Below are positions 14,001 through 25,150 of a DNA stretch of 64,000 nucleotides, piece by piece. This DNA is from Tubulanus polymorphus (lineage: Eukaryota; Nemertea; Palaeonemertea; Tubulaniformes; Tubulanidae), in contig NC_134027.1 of NCBI RefSeq assembly GCF_964204645.1, positions 22,184,485-22,248,484 on the forward strand. The letters are read 5' to 3'. The notes below the pieces were generated by a model. The model saw only the letters and a list, made by a program, of their open reading frames with translations. It was not told the DNA's origin and ran no database searches. How positions within the stretch are numbered: position 1 is the stretch's first letter; each line of letters begins with the position of its first letter. The translations under genes were made by a program, and so were the position numbers.

Positions 14001-17000
14001 GAAATAAAAAGGGCATTCTGAAATTTCCAAGCAATTTAAGTCCTGAGACGAAGTGCTTTCTAGCAAATTAATTGCATTGAGATGTAGTTTCCAGGTAATA
14101 AAGACAAAATCTTGAAGAATTATGTGCTTTCTGTTTAAAATCATCTAGCTTGTCTTGTAAGAAAGTGCCCTTTTCTACTTTGGGCATGAAAAAAAGGCAC
14201 AAGATTTTTGCAACGGTAGCACGTGCCTAGGGCGCTACCGTCTGAATCCGCGCCTGAAATATTACATAAATCGTGCTCGTAATTAATAATCTATTCAAGT
14301 TCCATAATATTACTAATGTACACATGAACAGTTGTTTTGGTTTTTAGATCCGGACTCGGGGTTTCCTTGCCAAGAACCTCATTTCTCAGCCTCCTAATGA
14401 CCCCCAGCACAATCGAGTCGATCCAATTTTCTCTGGGATCAATTTTTTTTGGATATTTAGCTTAATATATTGAACACATACCTCGAATTTGTCATAATAC
14501 GACCAGTGAAACTGTGCAGTCTGAATAAATCATTGTTTTTACATACATTCTACTCTCTATTAAAGGATTGCCTTATCAAAGGACGACCTTCAATATTCAC
14601 AAGTTTATTCGCCATTCTTGCAAATTCATTTGTAATAGGCCTATACTCCTTTTATTTTATTTGACATGCTTTTTCAGTGACATGCGCGTGTTTTCTCCGT
14701 CTTGATTCGATAAGAATCCTACAGATTAACACGCTCAAATGCGTATGTAACACATAGACGGAAACTGTTTGATTTCACGTGCAATCCAGCAATGTCAATA
14801 AATGTCCCTGATTTTAAGCGTTTTTTTCAAAACTCCCTGACTTTTTTCTAAGGCAAAAAAAAATGGCAGGACCTGGTTCCACAGTTGTGAGTTAGAGTTA
14901 ACTCCGAGTTTAAACTAGGTCGTTTTCAATGAGTTGACTCGGAGTCAAATCTTAACACAGAACTGTGGACAACTGGGTCCAGAATTTTCCTTGATTTCCA
15001 GGTAAGTGGCCACCCTGTCTTCTGTTCCTGATTCGTTCATCTCACTTGAGGAAATCCGATGCCTATTGTGACATTCGATATATATCTATCAATCTCATGT
15101 CATACGGGAAGAGATAATCATGTAATAAATCGACATTTTTCTTTTTTCGAAATTGATATGCTGTCGCAATTATCAGCCTTTAGCGAACGAACTTTGCGCC
15201 GCCGTGAAAAATATCAAGCATGAACTGATATTTGGCAAGTACGGCGACTTTTTTTTTACAGCCTGAAGTTCACATTCTATCCTGGCTGTTCATATTGCAC
15301 ATACGTGCAATAATCGGGCAAAAATCAACCCATGTCTCTTTATCAAGGAACATTCAAAATTGTATGTGTTCTATTATCAAAATTTAGTAGTTACATTCAG
15401 TGTTTTCCATATGCTGGAATTTTATAAAGGGAGCTGCATCCATTGTTAAGTAATGGCTGCTGAAATAGCAAGGCTTTCGATCCCCACCAAAAATACAGAC
15501 AATAAAGCTTACTTTTTGATGTGATCTTCTATTTCTGGTAAGGGCAGCAGATATTTTTTCATAAGAGGTAGCTGATTTTAGAAGGGTTGATTTAAAAATG
15601 AAAGGGGTGGTCACCCCTCTTAAACCAGTCGTTGAACACACAACTATATCTGTACTTCGATTTCCGATTTCAAAACTAAACCCCCTGTTTCGCTCCCGGC
15701 AGGTGTGGTGGGTCCGTAAGGGACTCAAAAAATCAAACGAAATTTACCAACCAAATAAATAACAGGGACAATCCCTATTTTAAGATCAAAACCAGTCGTT
15801 GAGACCATTGACCTTCATCGCAATTGCTATGCAGAGCTAATATGAGTTGACTGCAACCATAGCCGCGATTACACAAGCATTTTGCTGAATTAAACCAGGA
15901 ACAACCGTTCACACGGGTATCACATAGGTCTGTTCCTATTTCACCCAACCAAAAATGTCGGACCAGGTCAGAGCCAAATTTTAGCAGAGTCAAATTATTA
16001 CATGTGAATTGCAACTGAATTGCCCCTGGTTCTGGAAGTGACTCGCTTTTTAAGCATTGTTTAGCATAGATTATAAAATGAGTGGTTTACATGTGAATGC
16101 GCTCTCTAATTAGCCACAGGCCAAATTTTACCCGGGCCTGATTTGTGCCAATATTATGAACTAATTATAACTGAATTATTATGAACCTTTACATCAGAGT
16201 CGTCCAAAGTTGTGAACTGCTGTGGATGGATGGATAGTTCAACTAAAGTTTTATTTACGCTAAACAAACCCTGAATTGATTCAAAATATTTACCTTCGAA
16301 TTCGATAGCATGTAGAGACTGGAAGCATTGTTGTGCGTGGAGAACGCCATATCCTTGGAGATAGGTTCCGTAGTAACGGGAATATTAGCGAACATAGTTC
16401 CGGCTCTTGTCTGATAACCTCCCAGAAAATACTGTAAACAAACAAACATAGGTCCGTTTTATGAAGGCTGCTATTGAATTTTCGAAGGAAAATTCATTTA
16501 GGCATGAAAGCCTTATCTAAAGGTGTCAAAATATGAATATCTAACTCAAATACTGATTCAGGGTCCCGACCCATCAATTATTCCTGGATATAAGGATTTT
16601 CGAGCAGAAAATTTCAAGGACGTGTCTGCATTACTTTCATATCCAAATTACTGTAGACTCCTCCTAAATCAGTACTGTTTATCGCGGTAAACTGTTAATT
16701 CAGTGATTTTGTAAGCAAACTTTTATCCCTTATACCACTAAACTTGGTTTCTAATTCCGTAAACGCCGAATTGGGTAAAAACAAATCCTGGTCCCAACTG
16801 TACCGATTAAGGAGTAAATTGTGATGAAAGGACAAAAAACCACAAAACACGAAACCCTGCCAGCTTGATTAAATTGCCATTGTTGCCTAAGACCAACTAA
16901 TAATTCCCTGAACCAGGTTCGGGCTGGGAGAGTCAAAAGGCCCAAACAATCGGACCCTGCATGCTAAACTCATCAATATTCGTGTAAATTAAAAGGTAGA

Positions 17001-18897
17001 TTGACCCATAAAATTGGAGCAAAAGTTAATTCCCTTACCTTAAGAACACGACCGGTTTTGGTTCCTAGAATACCAATGACGTAATCTTTATATTCTATGA
17101 CATGTATCGCCGTAAAAACAAGCTTTTGAGCGTATTGAACGTGGCTGATGTATGGACGGTCACTGCCAACTCCTGAATTCCTTAACGATCCTTTACAGTA
17201 AACATTATCGTTTGAAAAATCCTGAAAACAAAAAAAAAACGCTGAAAATTTCACTTTCAAATGCAACTGGGAAAAAGATATACTGGATTAGAAGGTGACA
17301 CCAAGGGAAGTAACAAATCAATGAATGAAGCCATGAATCTGGGCTGGGTGCAGAGCCGAATATAACCCCCCAACCTTTGTTACCAGTTCAAACCCACATC
17401 CGCGGAACTGGGTCAACTCCAGACATCAGTGAAAGTTGAACCAAAGATAGAACTTGCTCCAGAAACTGAGGGCTTACAGCGGCTTAAAGCCCATAACTGC
17501 GAAACTGGGTCCAGAGTCGATTTGATAAAACAACTGTGCAGGGGTGCGGAGTTAATCAAATCCTCAACTGTACATTCAAGGTCCAGAATTGACCGTGAAC
17601 TAACAACTTTAGAACGAGGCATGTGAATAACAAAATCCCCAAACCAGTAGAACTGGGTCCATAGTCAATTCAAATGCATCCCTTTGGAATCCCAAACCCG
17701 TTGTTTTAAGTAAAAATTCAACCACACTCTAATGGCCATCATCGAGCATAGTGAGAACGCAGCATTCTTTCAACTTACCAGCCCCATTTCATATTCGCAA
17801 GCCGGTTTCGTATCCCAGATCCAACGAAGACGGTGCCCGATCGCGCTGTAGCAGTCTTCCTGTACCGTTCGAAACGCTTTGTCAACGCTAACCATGGAGA
17901 ATGCGCAAATCACGGATCCAGCCGACTCGTCCAACTCCTTCGACAACAAACTCTTACCTTTACCGAACGTCACGTACAGTTCGTTTTTATGAACGTAGGC
18001 GGCGGTGGCGACGTTGTAGTCGCCGTTCGTGCATTGTATCGGTAATTCCGTATACGATATATAATTCAGATCTTGCACGCACGTGCGGATCAGTCGACTG
18101 CCGTACTGCTGATAGCCGCTCGTCGAGTTGCGCTGAATCGCCAGGTAATAAACGAACCCGGCGTACTCGAATCCGTAAATGTAGTCGACGATGTACGACG
18201 TTTTGTACGAGCGGTTGATGTCGATCAGCGAATACTTCTTCTTGTAGTCGTCGAATCGGGTGTACGCGATGTAGTACGCGTCGGTCGTCTGGTTGTAGAG
18301 CAGACGTCGCGACGACACGGCGTGCGAGTTGTAGCGCAGGTCGCGTCGGTCGTACGAGTTGGCCACGTGCAGGATGTTCGCGCGGCCGTACTGCGATACG
18401 AGCTGGTTGAAAAACGCAACCACCGTGCCCGCGCCGCCGACGTACTGTGCGTTGTATCGGCCGCCGATCGACCGCGACCGCGCGACGTCGTCGAGCGTGT
18501 GGCCCGTGCAACGACCTTGACCGACCGAGCCGCAGTAGAGCAGCAGACGCGTGTCGTCGTCGATTTCAAGCACTTTCGCGACGTTGTCCGCGCGCATTCG
18601 GCCGTACGCGCACCGCGCGGGCGCCGGCGGACACTTGCGGTTGTCGTCAACCGGGCCGCTCGCGAACGCCTTCGCGATTGTCAAGTTACGCGCGAACAAC
18701 TGAAACAATCGGTTGTCGCCGGCGACGTAGACGTATTCGACGCCGTTTTTCAATGTCGTCACGGTGACCTGTCGGAAGTTCGTACCGCCGTTCGGCTGAG
18801 CGAATCTGATATGGTCGTCGATAGTTGAGCTTGTGCTTATCAGTAGCGACAAGGTTAAGAACGAAATGATGATAATCCTAGTCTCTGTAAACTTCAT
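293..18897 (-). CDS. MET: MET/RON-family receptor tyrosine kinase, extracellular 5' part (gene continues past position 1)
   Basis: Nine exons join in one frame (810 codons): 18897-17779, 17221-17039, 16431-16294, 4494-4330, 3602-3457, 2523-2385, 1703-1567, 880-596, 410-293. All borders are GT-AG and every junction phase agrees. The first exon starts at MKFTETR, followed by a hydrophobic signal peptide, and carries most of the Sema domain (GFEYAGFVYYLAIQR, SRLIRTC). The PSI domain is in 4494-4330, with CGWCNGQC: three residues between the last two cysteines, as in MET, where plexins have more. PSI runs straight into IPT1 (SGPTAGGTQIIIRG), then IPT2 (GPKSGGTNVTITG) and IPT3 (SFLSGGLDLTVIG, VQEPRM). 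Sema-PSI-IPT-IPT-IPT without extra PSI domains is the MET/RON plan. Known family role: cell-surface receptor for HGF-like ligands that signals through a cytoplasmic tyrosine kinase. The IPT4, membrane and kinase parts are not in the window, so a divergent plexin cannot be fully excluded. No furin motif like that of vertebrate MET is seen in Sema. Confidence 0.85.
1923..2218. mobile_element. piggyBac-type MITE, copy 1
   Basis: A 288-bp element (1927-2214) with terminal inverted repeats CCCTTTCAGT / ACTGAAAGGG, flanked on both sides by TTAA, the target duplication of piggyBac transposons. The interior has several near-palindromic blocks built on ACACCGCAGTGCGGTGT. No coding capacity. It lies in the MET-like intron between 1704 and 2384. 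A second copy in inverted orientation is at 30117-30405. Confidence 0.85.
3137..3420. repeat. Purine-rich low-complexity tract
   Basis: Nearly pure A/G on the plus strand with GGGAGAG and GAAACAGGG units for about 280 bp, in the intron next to IPT1 exon 3602-3457. The open frame across it (Glu/Arg/Gly-rich) is a product of composition. Confidence 0.85.
3834..4149. mobile_element. CpG-rich inverted-repeat element
   Basis: The left arm (3834-3873) contains GACACACTGGGCGATTTCG and the right arm (4105-4149) its complement CGAAATCGCCTAGTGTGTC. Between them the unit CCCGGACACAC...GGCGATT recurs at about 3971 and 4067. Non-coding. It sits in the MET-like intron between the PSI and IPT1 exons and is far richer in CpG than its surroundings. 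Confidence 0.65.
9010..9755. repeat. Long imperfect inverted repeat, GC-rich
   Basis: A segment at about 9013-9052 (AGCTGGCTTATGTCGACAAG followed by caacgcgatgcctacc) reappears inverted at about 9714-9753. The intervening DNA has further related blocks (gacataagct, cctacggtagg). No gene is seen. Probably a decayed foldback or composite element in the large intron. Confidence 0.5.
10340..10485. mobile_element. Short MITE-like palindrome
   Basis: AAAAAGTGCCAC near 10341 pairs with GTGGCACTTTTT near 10468. About 140 bp in all, non-coding. Confidence 0.5.
10540..10735. repeat. Dispersed repeat, copy 1 (second at 14,725)
   Basis: Shares the order of motifs with 14725-15030: taacacrctcaa, acatagacrgaaac, TCCCTGATTTT, and CCAGGTAAGTG at the end. 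Non-coding; the family is not recognised. Confidence 0.6.
11027..11090. repeat. (AT)n microsatellite
   Basis: About 32 AT units. It produces artefactual Ile-Tyr frames on both strands. Confidence 0.97.
12229..12620. repeat. Three tandem copies of a palindromic element
   Basis: Units begin near 12229, 12370 and 12481. Each starts with a GGSCCAGTT motif and gtcacgacttgag/cgtgacttaag, and the complete ones end with gccatgactatgcaacc, the inverse of their start. The middle unit is truncated. A related, divergent copy in the opposite sense is seen around 8266-8420. Confidence 0.7.
13120..13560. repeat. Direct duplication of a 110-bp segment
   Basis: 13120-13230 and 13438-13556 share GGTTTTTCACxGTAGGCTT, GCCTTTTTCACTT, GTCGTGCT and TCATTTTTAGTAGACATC. 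The second copy is open on the minus strand (76 codons, 13640-13410); the first has stops in the matching frame. I recognise no protein family. Confidence 0.55.
14725..15030. repeat. Dispersed repeat, copy 2, split by a palindrome
   Basis: Matches 10540-10735 on both flanks, but the interval about 14871-14985 is an unrelated palindrome (TGGTTCCACAGTTGTGAGTT at the left, its inverse CACAGAACTGTGGACAACTG at the right). The younger palindrome appears to have inserted into the older repeat. Confidence 0.6.
15628..15785 (-). repeat. Dispersed repeat related to 59,945-60,093
   Basis: On the minus strand it reads like 59945-60093 on the plus strand, sharing GGGATTGTCCCTGTTAT, TTGGTTGGTAAATTTCG, ACCACACCTGCCGGGAGCG and GAAATCGAAGTACAGATATA. 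A shorter relative lies at about 22468-22525. Family unknown. Confidence 0.7.
16557..16810 (-). repeat. Dispersed repeat family, copy 1
   Basis: In the opposite orientation it shares, with 29400-29660 and partly 27860-27960, the motifs for 'gggaccaggatt...acccaatt', 'ggtttaccaagataaacggtacc' and 'tatccaggaat'. Intronic and non-coding. Confidence 0.6.
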
Positions 18898-21800
18898 TTT
18901 GCCTCCAGTTACTTTTCATTCATCTAGAAATTACAAAGAAAATTCATAGATAGTAATACAGGCTAGAACTTGCTAAATCCGGATTTTTAATCTTTAATTG
19001 ATATTTGGTCCATTTAACCTGGAACCATGTAAACTATAATTCATAATTCCGATTTTACTTAATTCCTAGAAATCTGTGCAGTACCTAGTCATTTGAATTC
19101 AGTGAGTTCTACTGTACAGTAACCGTCGCCTAACTCGGACAAACTAGGACCAGCAAAATTTGTCTGAGCTAAGCTGAGTTAAAAACACGAAAAATAGGAA
19201 GTTAGAAAATGATTTCCTTTTTGTCCGAGTTGGTCATGTCTGAATAAGGCGAGGTTTCCTGTACATACGTACATGGAAAATGAAATGGAGTCCTTGGCAG
19301 GACTAATGAACCTAAGTGGATGTGGAGACATATTTCATTTTACTGTAAAAAAACCACACTATAGAAAAAAAACCTACATCTATATAAATAATACGCATGA
19401 ATCAGATTTAATCAATATCTTTTATGACAAACACTTGCTCCACCACTTTGTTCAGGTTAGTGAAATTTGTGTACGAAAGTAAAACCATTAAATCTTTGTT
19501 GTGTTTGTCTGTTTTATCCTTATTGTGCTTATCCCTAGAAAATCTTTGATTCTATTTGAATATGTATCAGTGTCCCATCGCAATACTTAATTTGCATCCT
19601 ACACTGAGTCCAGGATTCCAAGTCGAAGATTACTTTGGCTTGATAAGGCCAGGAACCATCCTTGCTGACGGGAACCCATTGGCTTTCGAAAATATTCCGG
19701 AGACTTTTCAAAATGTTTTGAGGATTTTGATTTAGAGTTATTTCTCAAGTTAAGAGATTTGATGTCATTGAATTTACTAATCAAGGAGTAGTATGAAGAA
19801 CCCTTTAGATCGATTAAGAAGTCCAGGATAAAAAAATGTCATATCTCAGATCATAGTTTTTCGAATATGTCAATTTTCAATTAATATGTAGTAATCAAAA
19901 ATTTTCATATTCATGTTCATTATTTGAGAAAATAAATTCAATGGTCTTATCAACCCGGTGAAAGAAGAAATGAAGGAGAGGCTTCCATTTTATTATGGGT
20001 TGAAATATACCAAATATGAAACGAATGACGTAAGCAATGCCAAATATGTGCCCCACTTGATGTCATTATCATCTGACCCCCTTCATTCATGATGCCATGT
20101 ACTGTTGCAGCTTGTCAAGGAAAATCGTAATGAAAAAGTACATAGGTCTGAAAAAAAACGAAAGTTAAACTACCTATGTACAGTAGACTCCGCCCGAGTC
20201 AGATCCTATCAACACAGAAAATCGGATGTTTTCTTTTTAAATATCCTTTGGTGACACTATAAAATACATCTAACTCAGATATTACACTTTTTTATGGTCT
20301 AAAAAGGTCCGACTACGTATTCAAGGAACTCTTCATACCAGGTAATCCCCTTTATCTAAATTCTAAACCATACAAACAGCGGACATCCTATACGTGACCA
20401 TTCGACCTATCGAGATCTCAAGTATTCGAAATTTAAGGAATCCAGCAAAACTGATGTAAATTTGATAAAGCGAAAAAATCTACTTTGAATTCAAGCAAAA
20501 TTTGATTGATAATTTTTCTTCTTCGTATGAACCTACCTAATTGCGCCTCAATCCACTTACGTATTGCGATCTATGACACACGCGCGCATTCGTATATAGT
20601 TAGTACATGACGTACATACAAAGTCCTGTCAACAACCGGCGACAATGCCAGGTTTTATTTTACTACCGGATCCTAATAGCTGTCATTCATAGAATTATAC
20701 ACTCCAGTTAAAGTAAAGGGGTATTCCCCTCAGTAAATTAATAGAACGCACAAAGATAACTTTGACTCATCGAATTTAATGAGCCGCGATCTAAATGAAT
20801 GAGGGCCATTTTCGACTAACGCCCAAGTCATGTCTGGTAGCAGTTGAAATATACATTTTTTTAACGCAAAAGATAATAGAGATCGGCACGTGTGAATCAT
20901 TGAAATATTCTTCTTGAAAATATAAACAATGAATGAAAAATTAATCACAAGAAAAAAATGTCTACAAATTAATGAATGAATGAATGAACTACTAGTAGGG
21001 CCATAGAAGGCTGGCATACATTGAACGTCTAAGCGCTTTATCAGTTCATAACTACTTTATTGAAAATGCGATAAAAGAATACGAAATTATCTTTTTTGGC
21101 CTAAATAATTCACTTATTGACATGAAACGTCGTAATTTCTGCAATGCAAAACGTTTACCGTGTAAGAGTTCAGGGTTTTTGTCTTGCTATGTGCTATGTG
21201 CTAATGAGCAGGCTTTCTGTGTCGGGTTTAGGGTTCTTGTCTTGCTGTGGCACTTGCCTTTTAGAAAATTCATTTTCATATTTCTTTAGAATTGTCATTT
21301 AGAACTTACTATTCTTCTATATTACACCACCAATGTTTCGTTATAACTAAGATCGGAAAATTCATCAACCAACTCTGCCACAGCACCCAGCAATAGTTTA
21401 GGTGAACAAAAGGCCAGTCACTGTGTGTCTTGAGTAACCTGGCTCAATAAATTTTTTTCCCCTGATCTCCTACATCTGGATGAGATCGCAATTTACCGCC
21501 AATATTCGAAATGACATCGGGAACGACAAGACAGCTTGTTTACGTTATACAGAATAAATTAGGACAACTCAGTGGGGAGTGCTGAATACCCAGTACAACA
21601 GAATGAACCTATCAGTTTAGTAAGCTGCTTATCTGTGGACCGAAAATACTTATTGATAGCAATGTTGATAAGTTTATAGGTAAAACCATGGAATCTCAGT
21701 AGCCTTTACAAATTACATAACATACTAAACGCCTTTGGCCTCATTGAAATTTAGTCCTCAACAATGAAATGAAGGTTATCCCAAAAATAAACATTTCTTG

Positions 21801-23418
21801 AAAACTTAGCCTATAAGGACATGTATAAACATGCTTTCATGCTAGAGCCTTGAAAATTAAATAAAAGCTGCCGTTAATTGCAATAAATAGAAATCAAGAG
21901 CAGCTGCTTTTAACGGTTGTTTCAGCTTTTTCATTCATCAAAGAATTCATCAGTAAAAAAGTTAAGCTAGGACGACGTTTCGCAAACAAAAACATAATTT
22001 GTTTCATGTCTTCGTTTCCACGCTTTTGCAGCTGGTAAAACAAACTGCTGCACCCTGTTAACCCGACCAGTCCCAACGCCCCCCCCCCCAAGACAATACT
22101 GAAATCACAATTTACGTCGAAATTTGAAAATACTCTTTCAGCTAGGGCCTAACTAAACAGCCATCATCTGGAGCCAGTTTTATGGACTGGTAGCCTATCA
22201 ACTTTAATACAGGGGCTTATTCAATTCTTTTTCAATTTAGTTAACCACCTGGTTAAAGATAATACAAGTCGATAAAACCGGGCCCTGCGGTGTGGTGAAA
22301 TGAAATTTCAGGCCAATCCTACGTTATTAAGTTCGCTATAAGTAAAAGTAAATACAGTTATAAATAGCGAAGTCCAAAAAACTACCCTATTTACTCAAAA
22401 ACAGAAAGAGAAATATTCTATAATTTTGACGAATGAATTTAAAGTTCAATACCATGGTAATGTAAACAAAAAATCAAAAGAAATCTACCAATCAAATAAA
22501 TTGCAGGGTCAATCCTTTTTTTAAGATGAAAAAAAGTAATGGAAGTGAACTTATCATTCTTAACTCTTGAGTTAGGTTGAACTGGTGGGCCCTGGTGTTG
22601 AAATCAATATCAAAAGAATCTATCCATTCATTTTGCATGCAGATTTTTTCCTAATTAATCCGAGATTTTGAAACACTTTTTAAAGGAGAAAGTCGAAACT
22701 TAATTTACATTTTACCATTGAATTATTATCGACTAAAAATTAAAAATCGAGCTTACCTTTAAAACGAAGTATCAAAATACCAGGAAGGTTGAGAGAGAGC
22801 ACGGGAACCAGAGACAGTTGAAGTTGTTTGCTCGTTGGTGGTTTACTGGTCTATAATAGACTGATTACACAGAAACTAGGCAGCAATTATATAAACCCAC
22901 CAATCAGTGAGCAGAGATTGCTGTGATTTTCATCAACAGTTATCAGGGTCAGAGTACATTAGGCCGATGCCTGGTGCACAGCAGTAGTTACTATTTTTTC
23001 GTCAATGACCTTCATTTATCTTATCTACGTGGGATTTTGGTAGAGAATCCATTGCAGACAATCATCGCCAGGTGCTTGACCATTTGACAATAACCACCTG
23101 AGCATATAACTACATTTTTCAACAAGACAACCAAAAACATAAAATTCTAATTAGTCACAACTACCGGCAATAATAATTGCCATAGGTTTTTTAGTTTTTT
23201 AATAGGCTTTTTAAACTACAGTTCTCGTTGATGGATTCGCCTCCCGGAATTCTGCAAAAAAACCATTCCCAAATTTAAAAAAAAAGTTTTAAATTTTGTT
23301 GTCTTATTTTCGATGGTGATTTGTAAAAAAATTGGTTTTCTTAGTTAGACCAACTTCAGGGTGTGCGCTTCTACAACAAAAGGCCAAGATCAATCAATCT
23401 ATCTGAACTCTTTTTTAG

Positions 23419-23578
23419 GGGCTCGTATCTGAGTTGTAGGTAATGTAAAAGTGATAAACTGTTAATCCAATGTCTATAGTATATATAAAATAATAATTTC
23501 TTAGTTATTTTATATATACTATAGACATTGGATTAACAGATTATTGTCTTTACATTACCTACAACTTATATGAGCCCC
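23419..23578. mobile_element. Near-perfect palindromic (foldback) element
   Basis: The central arms are exact: GTTAATCCAATGTCTATAGT and its continuation (23461-23493) are mirrored at 23506-23537 around a 12-bp loop. The outer arms (ggggctcgtat...taatgtaaa, mirrored to 23578) carry mismatches. As RNA or single-stranded DNA it would form a hairpin of about 75 bp. Non-coding. Confidence 0.8.
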
Positions 23579-24729
23579 TCCCTGTTGTGGTACGGTAGGA
23601 ACCAGCTGGGGTCTTCATATGATAGGGCCTAGACCAATCGATACAATTGATTTGTACAATAATTAGATTGACTAAAAGAAAGCTTCTTGCACTTACTTTT
23701 TGAAACGTTACTGTAATCATGGGCACTGCCGGTTGAAAGAATAGGCCGGGCCCCGGGTGTATAGACTAGTAGACGTCCTCGGCTCATCGCCTCACTCACT
23801 TCAAAAATCGTTTTCCTAGCGATGTCATTCCGCGTTAACCATCCATATTCTATCACCTATATGTTTCTAACCATATTTGAGTCGCTAAAATTCCTGACTT
23901 CAAATAAATCGAAAAATACACGTGAAAACCTAGTTTATTTACTTCGAAAAAGTTAGGAAAAGTAAACAAACTTTTATTTCCGGGATTGTTCTGAAATTCG
24001 CCGATAGGTCGCAGCAGCGGAAATAAAAACGCCGGGCACCATCATGAAGGGTCCATAGAAACCAAGACAACAAGAAATGTGACACTGATTAAGCGAAACA
24101 ATTAGCAGAAAAATGATCTAGTTTTGATTCATTACTTCCAGAGCAATTTCATAATTTCTGGTTCAGGAAAGATGAATATGCTAGGCTGATAAATATTATG
24201 AGAATCATTTCCACCATGACAATGCAAATCTTTGTGATTGGATTTTTTGTTTAACTGATAAAGCCCGGCCGTCCACAGGGCCGCTTAAAATTCCGAATTT
24301 ATTCCCAATATGAATTATGTGTAAATATTTTATCATCCAGATTTGAATTCATGTTCATAGCCAGTCCACCAGCTCGGTAAGCTCCTGTCCGTTCTCGAAA
24401 GTTTCCGAGTCGATCTTTACCCGAATAAAAACAAAGAATCTCGATATATTTTTTCGTCATCTTTAGTTCCAAGCTACTTGATACATTTTTCAGTAATCTC
24501 GAATAATTTTAGTATAAATTATATATTGGGATTCCCTGCGTATTATGCAGCATGGACTCATGCACAATGCCGCCCTAACCGGCACGTGCGACCCCTTAAA
24601 TTTGTTAAAGTGCTCTTCAATAAAGATTCTCATAAAAATACCGTCCGGCCCGCCACCAGCGCCCGCAAAATCCGACGTCCCGTCCTGTAATGAATTAGGA
24701 TTTGAATCAATTGCCAAAGAGGCCGGTAC

Positions 24730-25150
24730 GTTATATTGAATCAATTGCGAAAAAGGGGGCATTATATTGATTACCAAAAGGCATACGTTATATTGCCAAA
24801 AAGGGCATGTTATATTGTGAAAAAGGGCATGTTATATTGTCAAAAAGGCACGTTAATTTGCCAAAAATTCAGAAAAGGGTTCCAAAATAGTTTTAAAAAT
24901 TCCTTGAATTAATCTCCAAACGTGAGGGCGCATTCAATCATTTTCAATCATATTACTGAAGTGCTCTAGACCCAATGACTATCAGCACGTTCAATTTGAT
25001 GAAAAATTCCAAAAGGCACATTGAATTGCCAAGGGCACGTTAAATTACCAAAAATTCAGAAAAGGGATAAAAAAATAGTTGGCTCAAAACATGACTCCTC
25101 AATAACTGTCACAAAAAGGGCACTTTCAAATTGCAATAAATATTTAAAGT
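24730..25150. repeat. Degenerate tandem array
   Basis: Repeated 'ttgccaaaaagggcatgttata'-like units of about 20-30 bp, well ordered at 24770-24860 and scattered beyond. Confidence 0.6.

Larger units (their letters stand above)
4495..16293 (-). other. 11.8-kb intron of the MET-like gene
   Basis: This gap separates the end of Sema from PSI. Both flanking exons are phase 0, so no exon is required inside. It contains dispersed repeats, inverted-repeat elements and an (AT)n microsatellite, listed separately. A 130-codon open frame at 6022-6414 (minus strand) is the longest in it; I do not recognise it, and no splice or family evidence supports it. I see no PSI- or IPT-like segment inside. Confidence 0.7.

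Noticed and set aside
17833-18828. Long open frames on the plus strand and in other minus-strand frames across the Sema exon
   Set aside because: They are Arg/Val-rich shadows of the GC-rich coding exon and show no family features.
293-18897. Plexin as the name for the Sema-PSI-IPT gene
   Set aside because: First impression from the Sema and IPT domains. Rejected because the PSI cysteine spacing, the single PSI domain and the IPT2-IPT3 linker fit MET/RON better. The cytoplasmic part needed for proof is outside the window.
24730-25150. CRISPR-like array
   Set aside because: The units are irregular, adjacent and degenerate without unique spacers, and the genome is animal.
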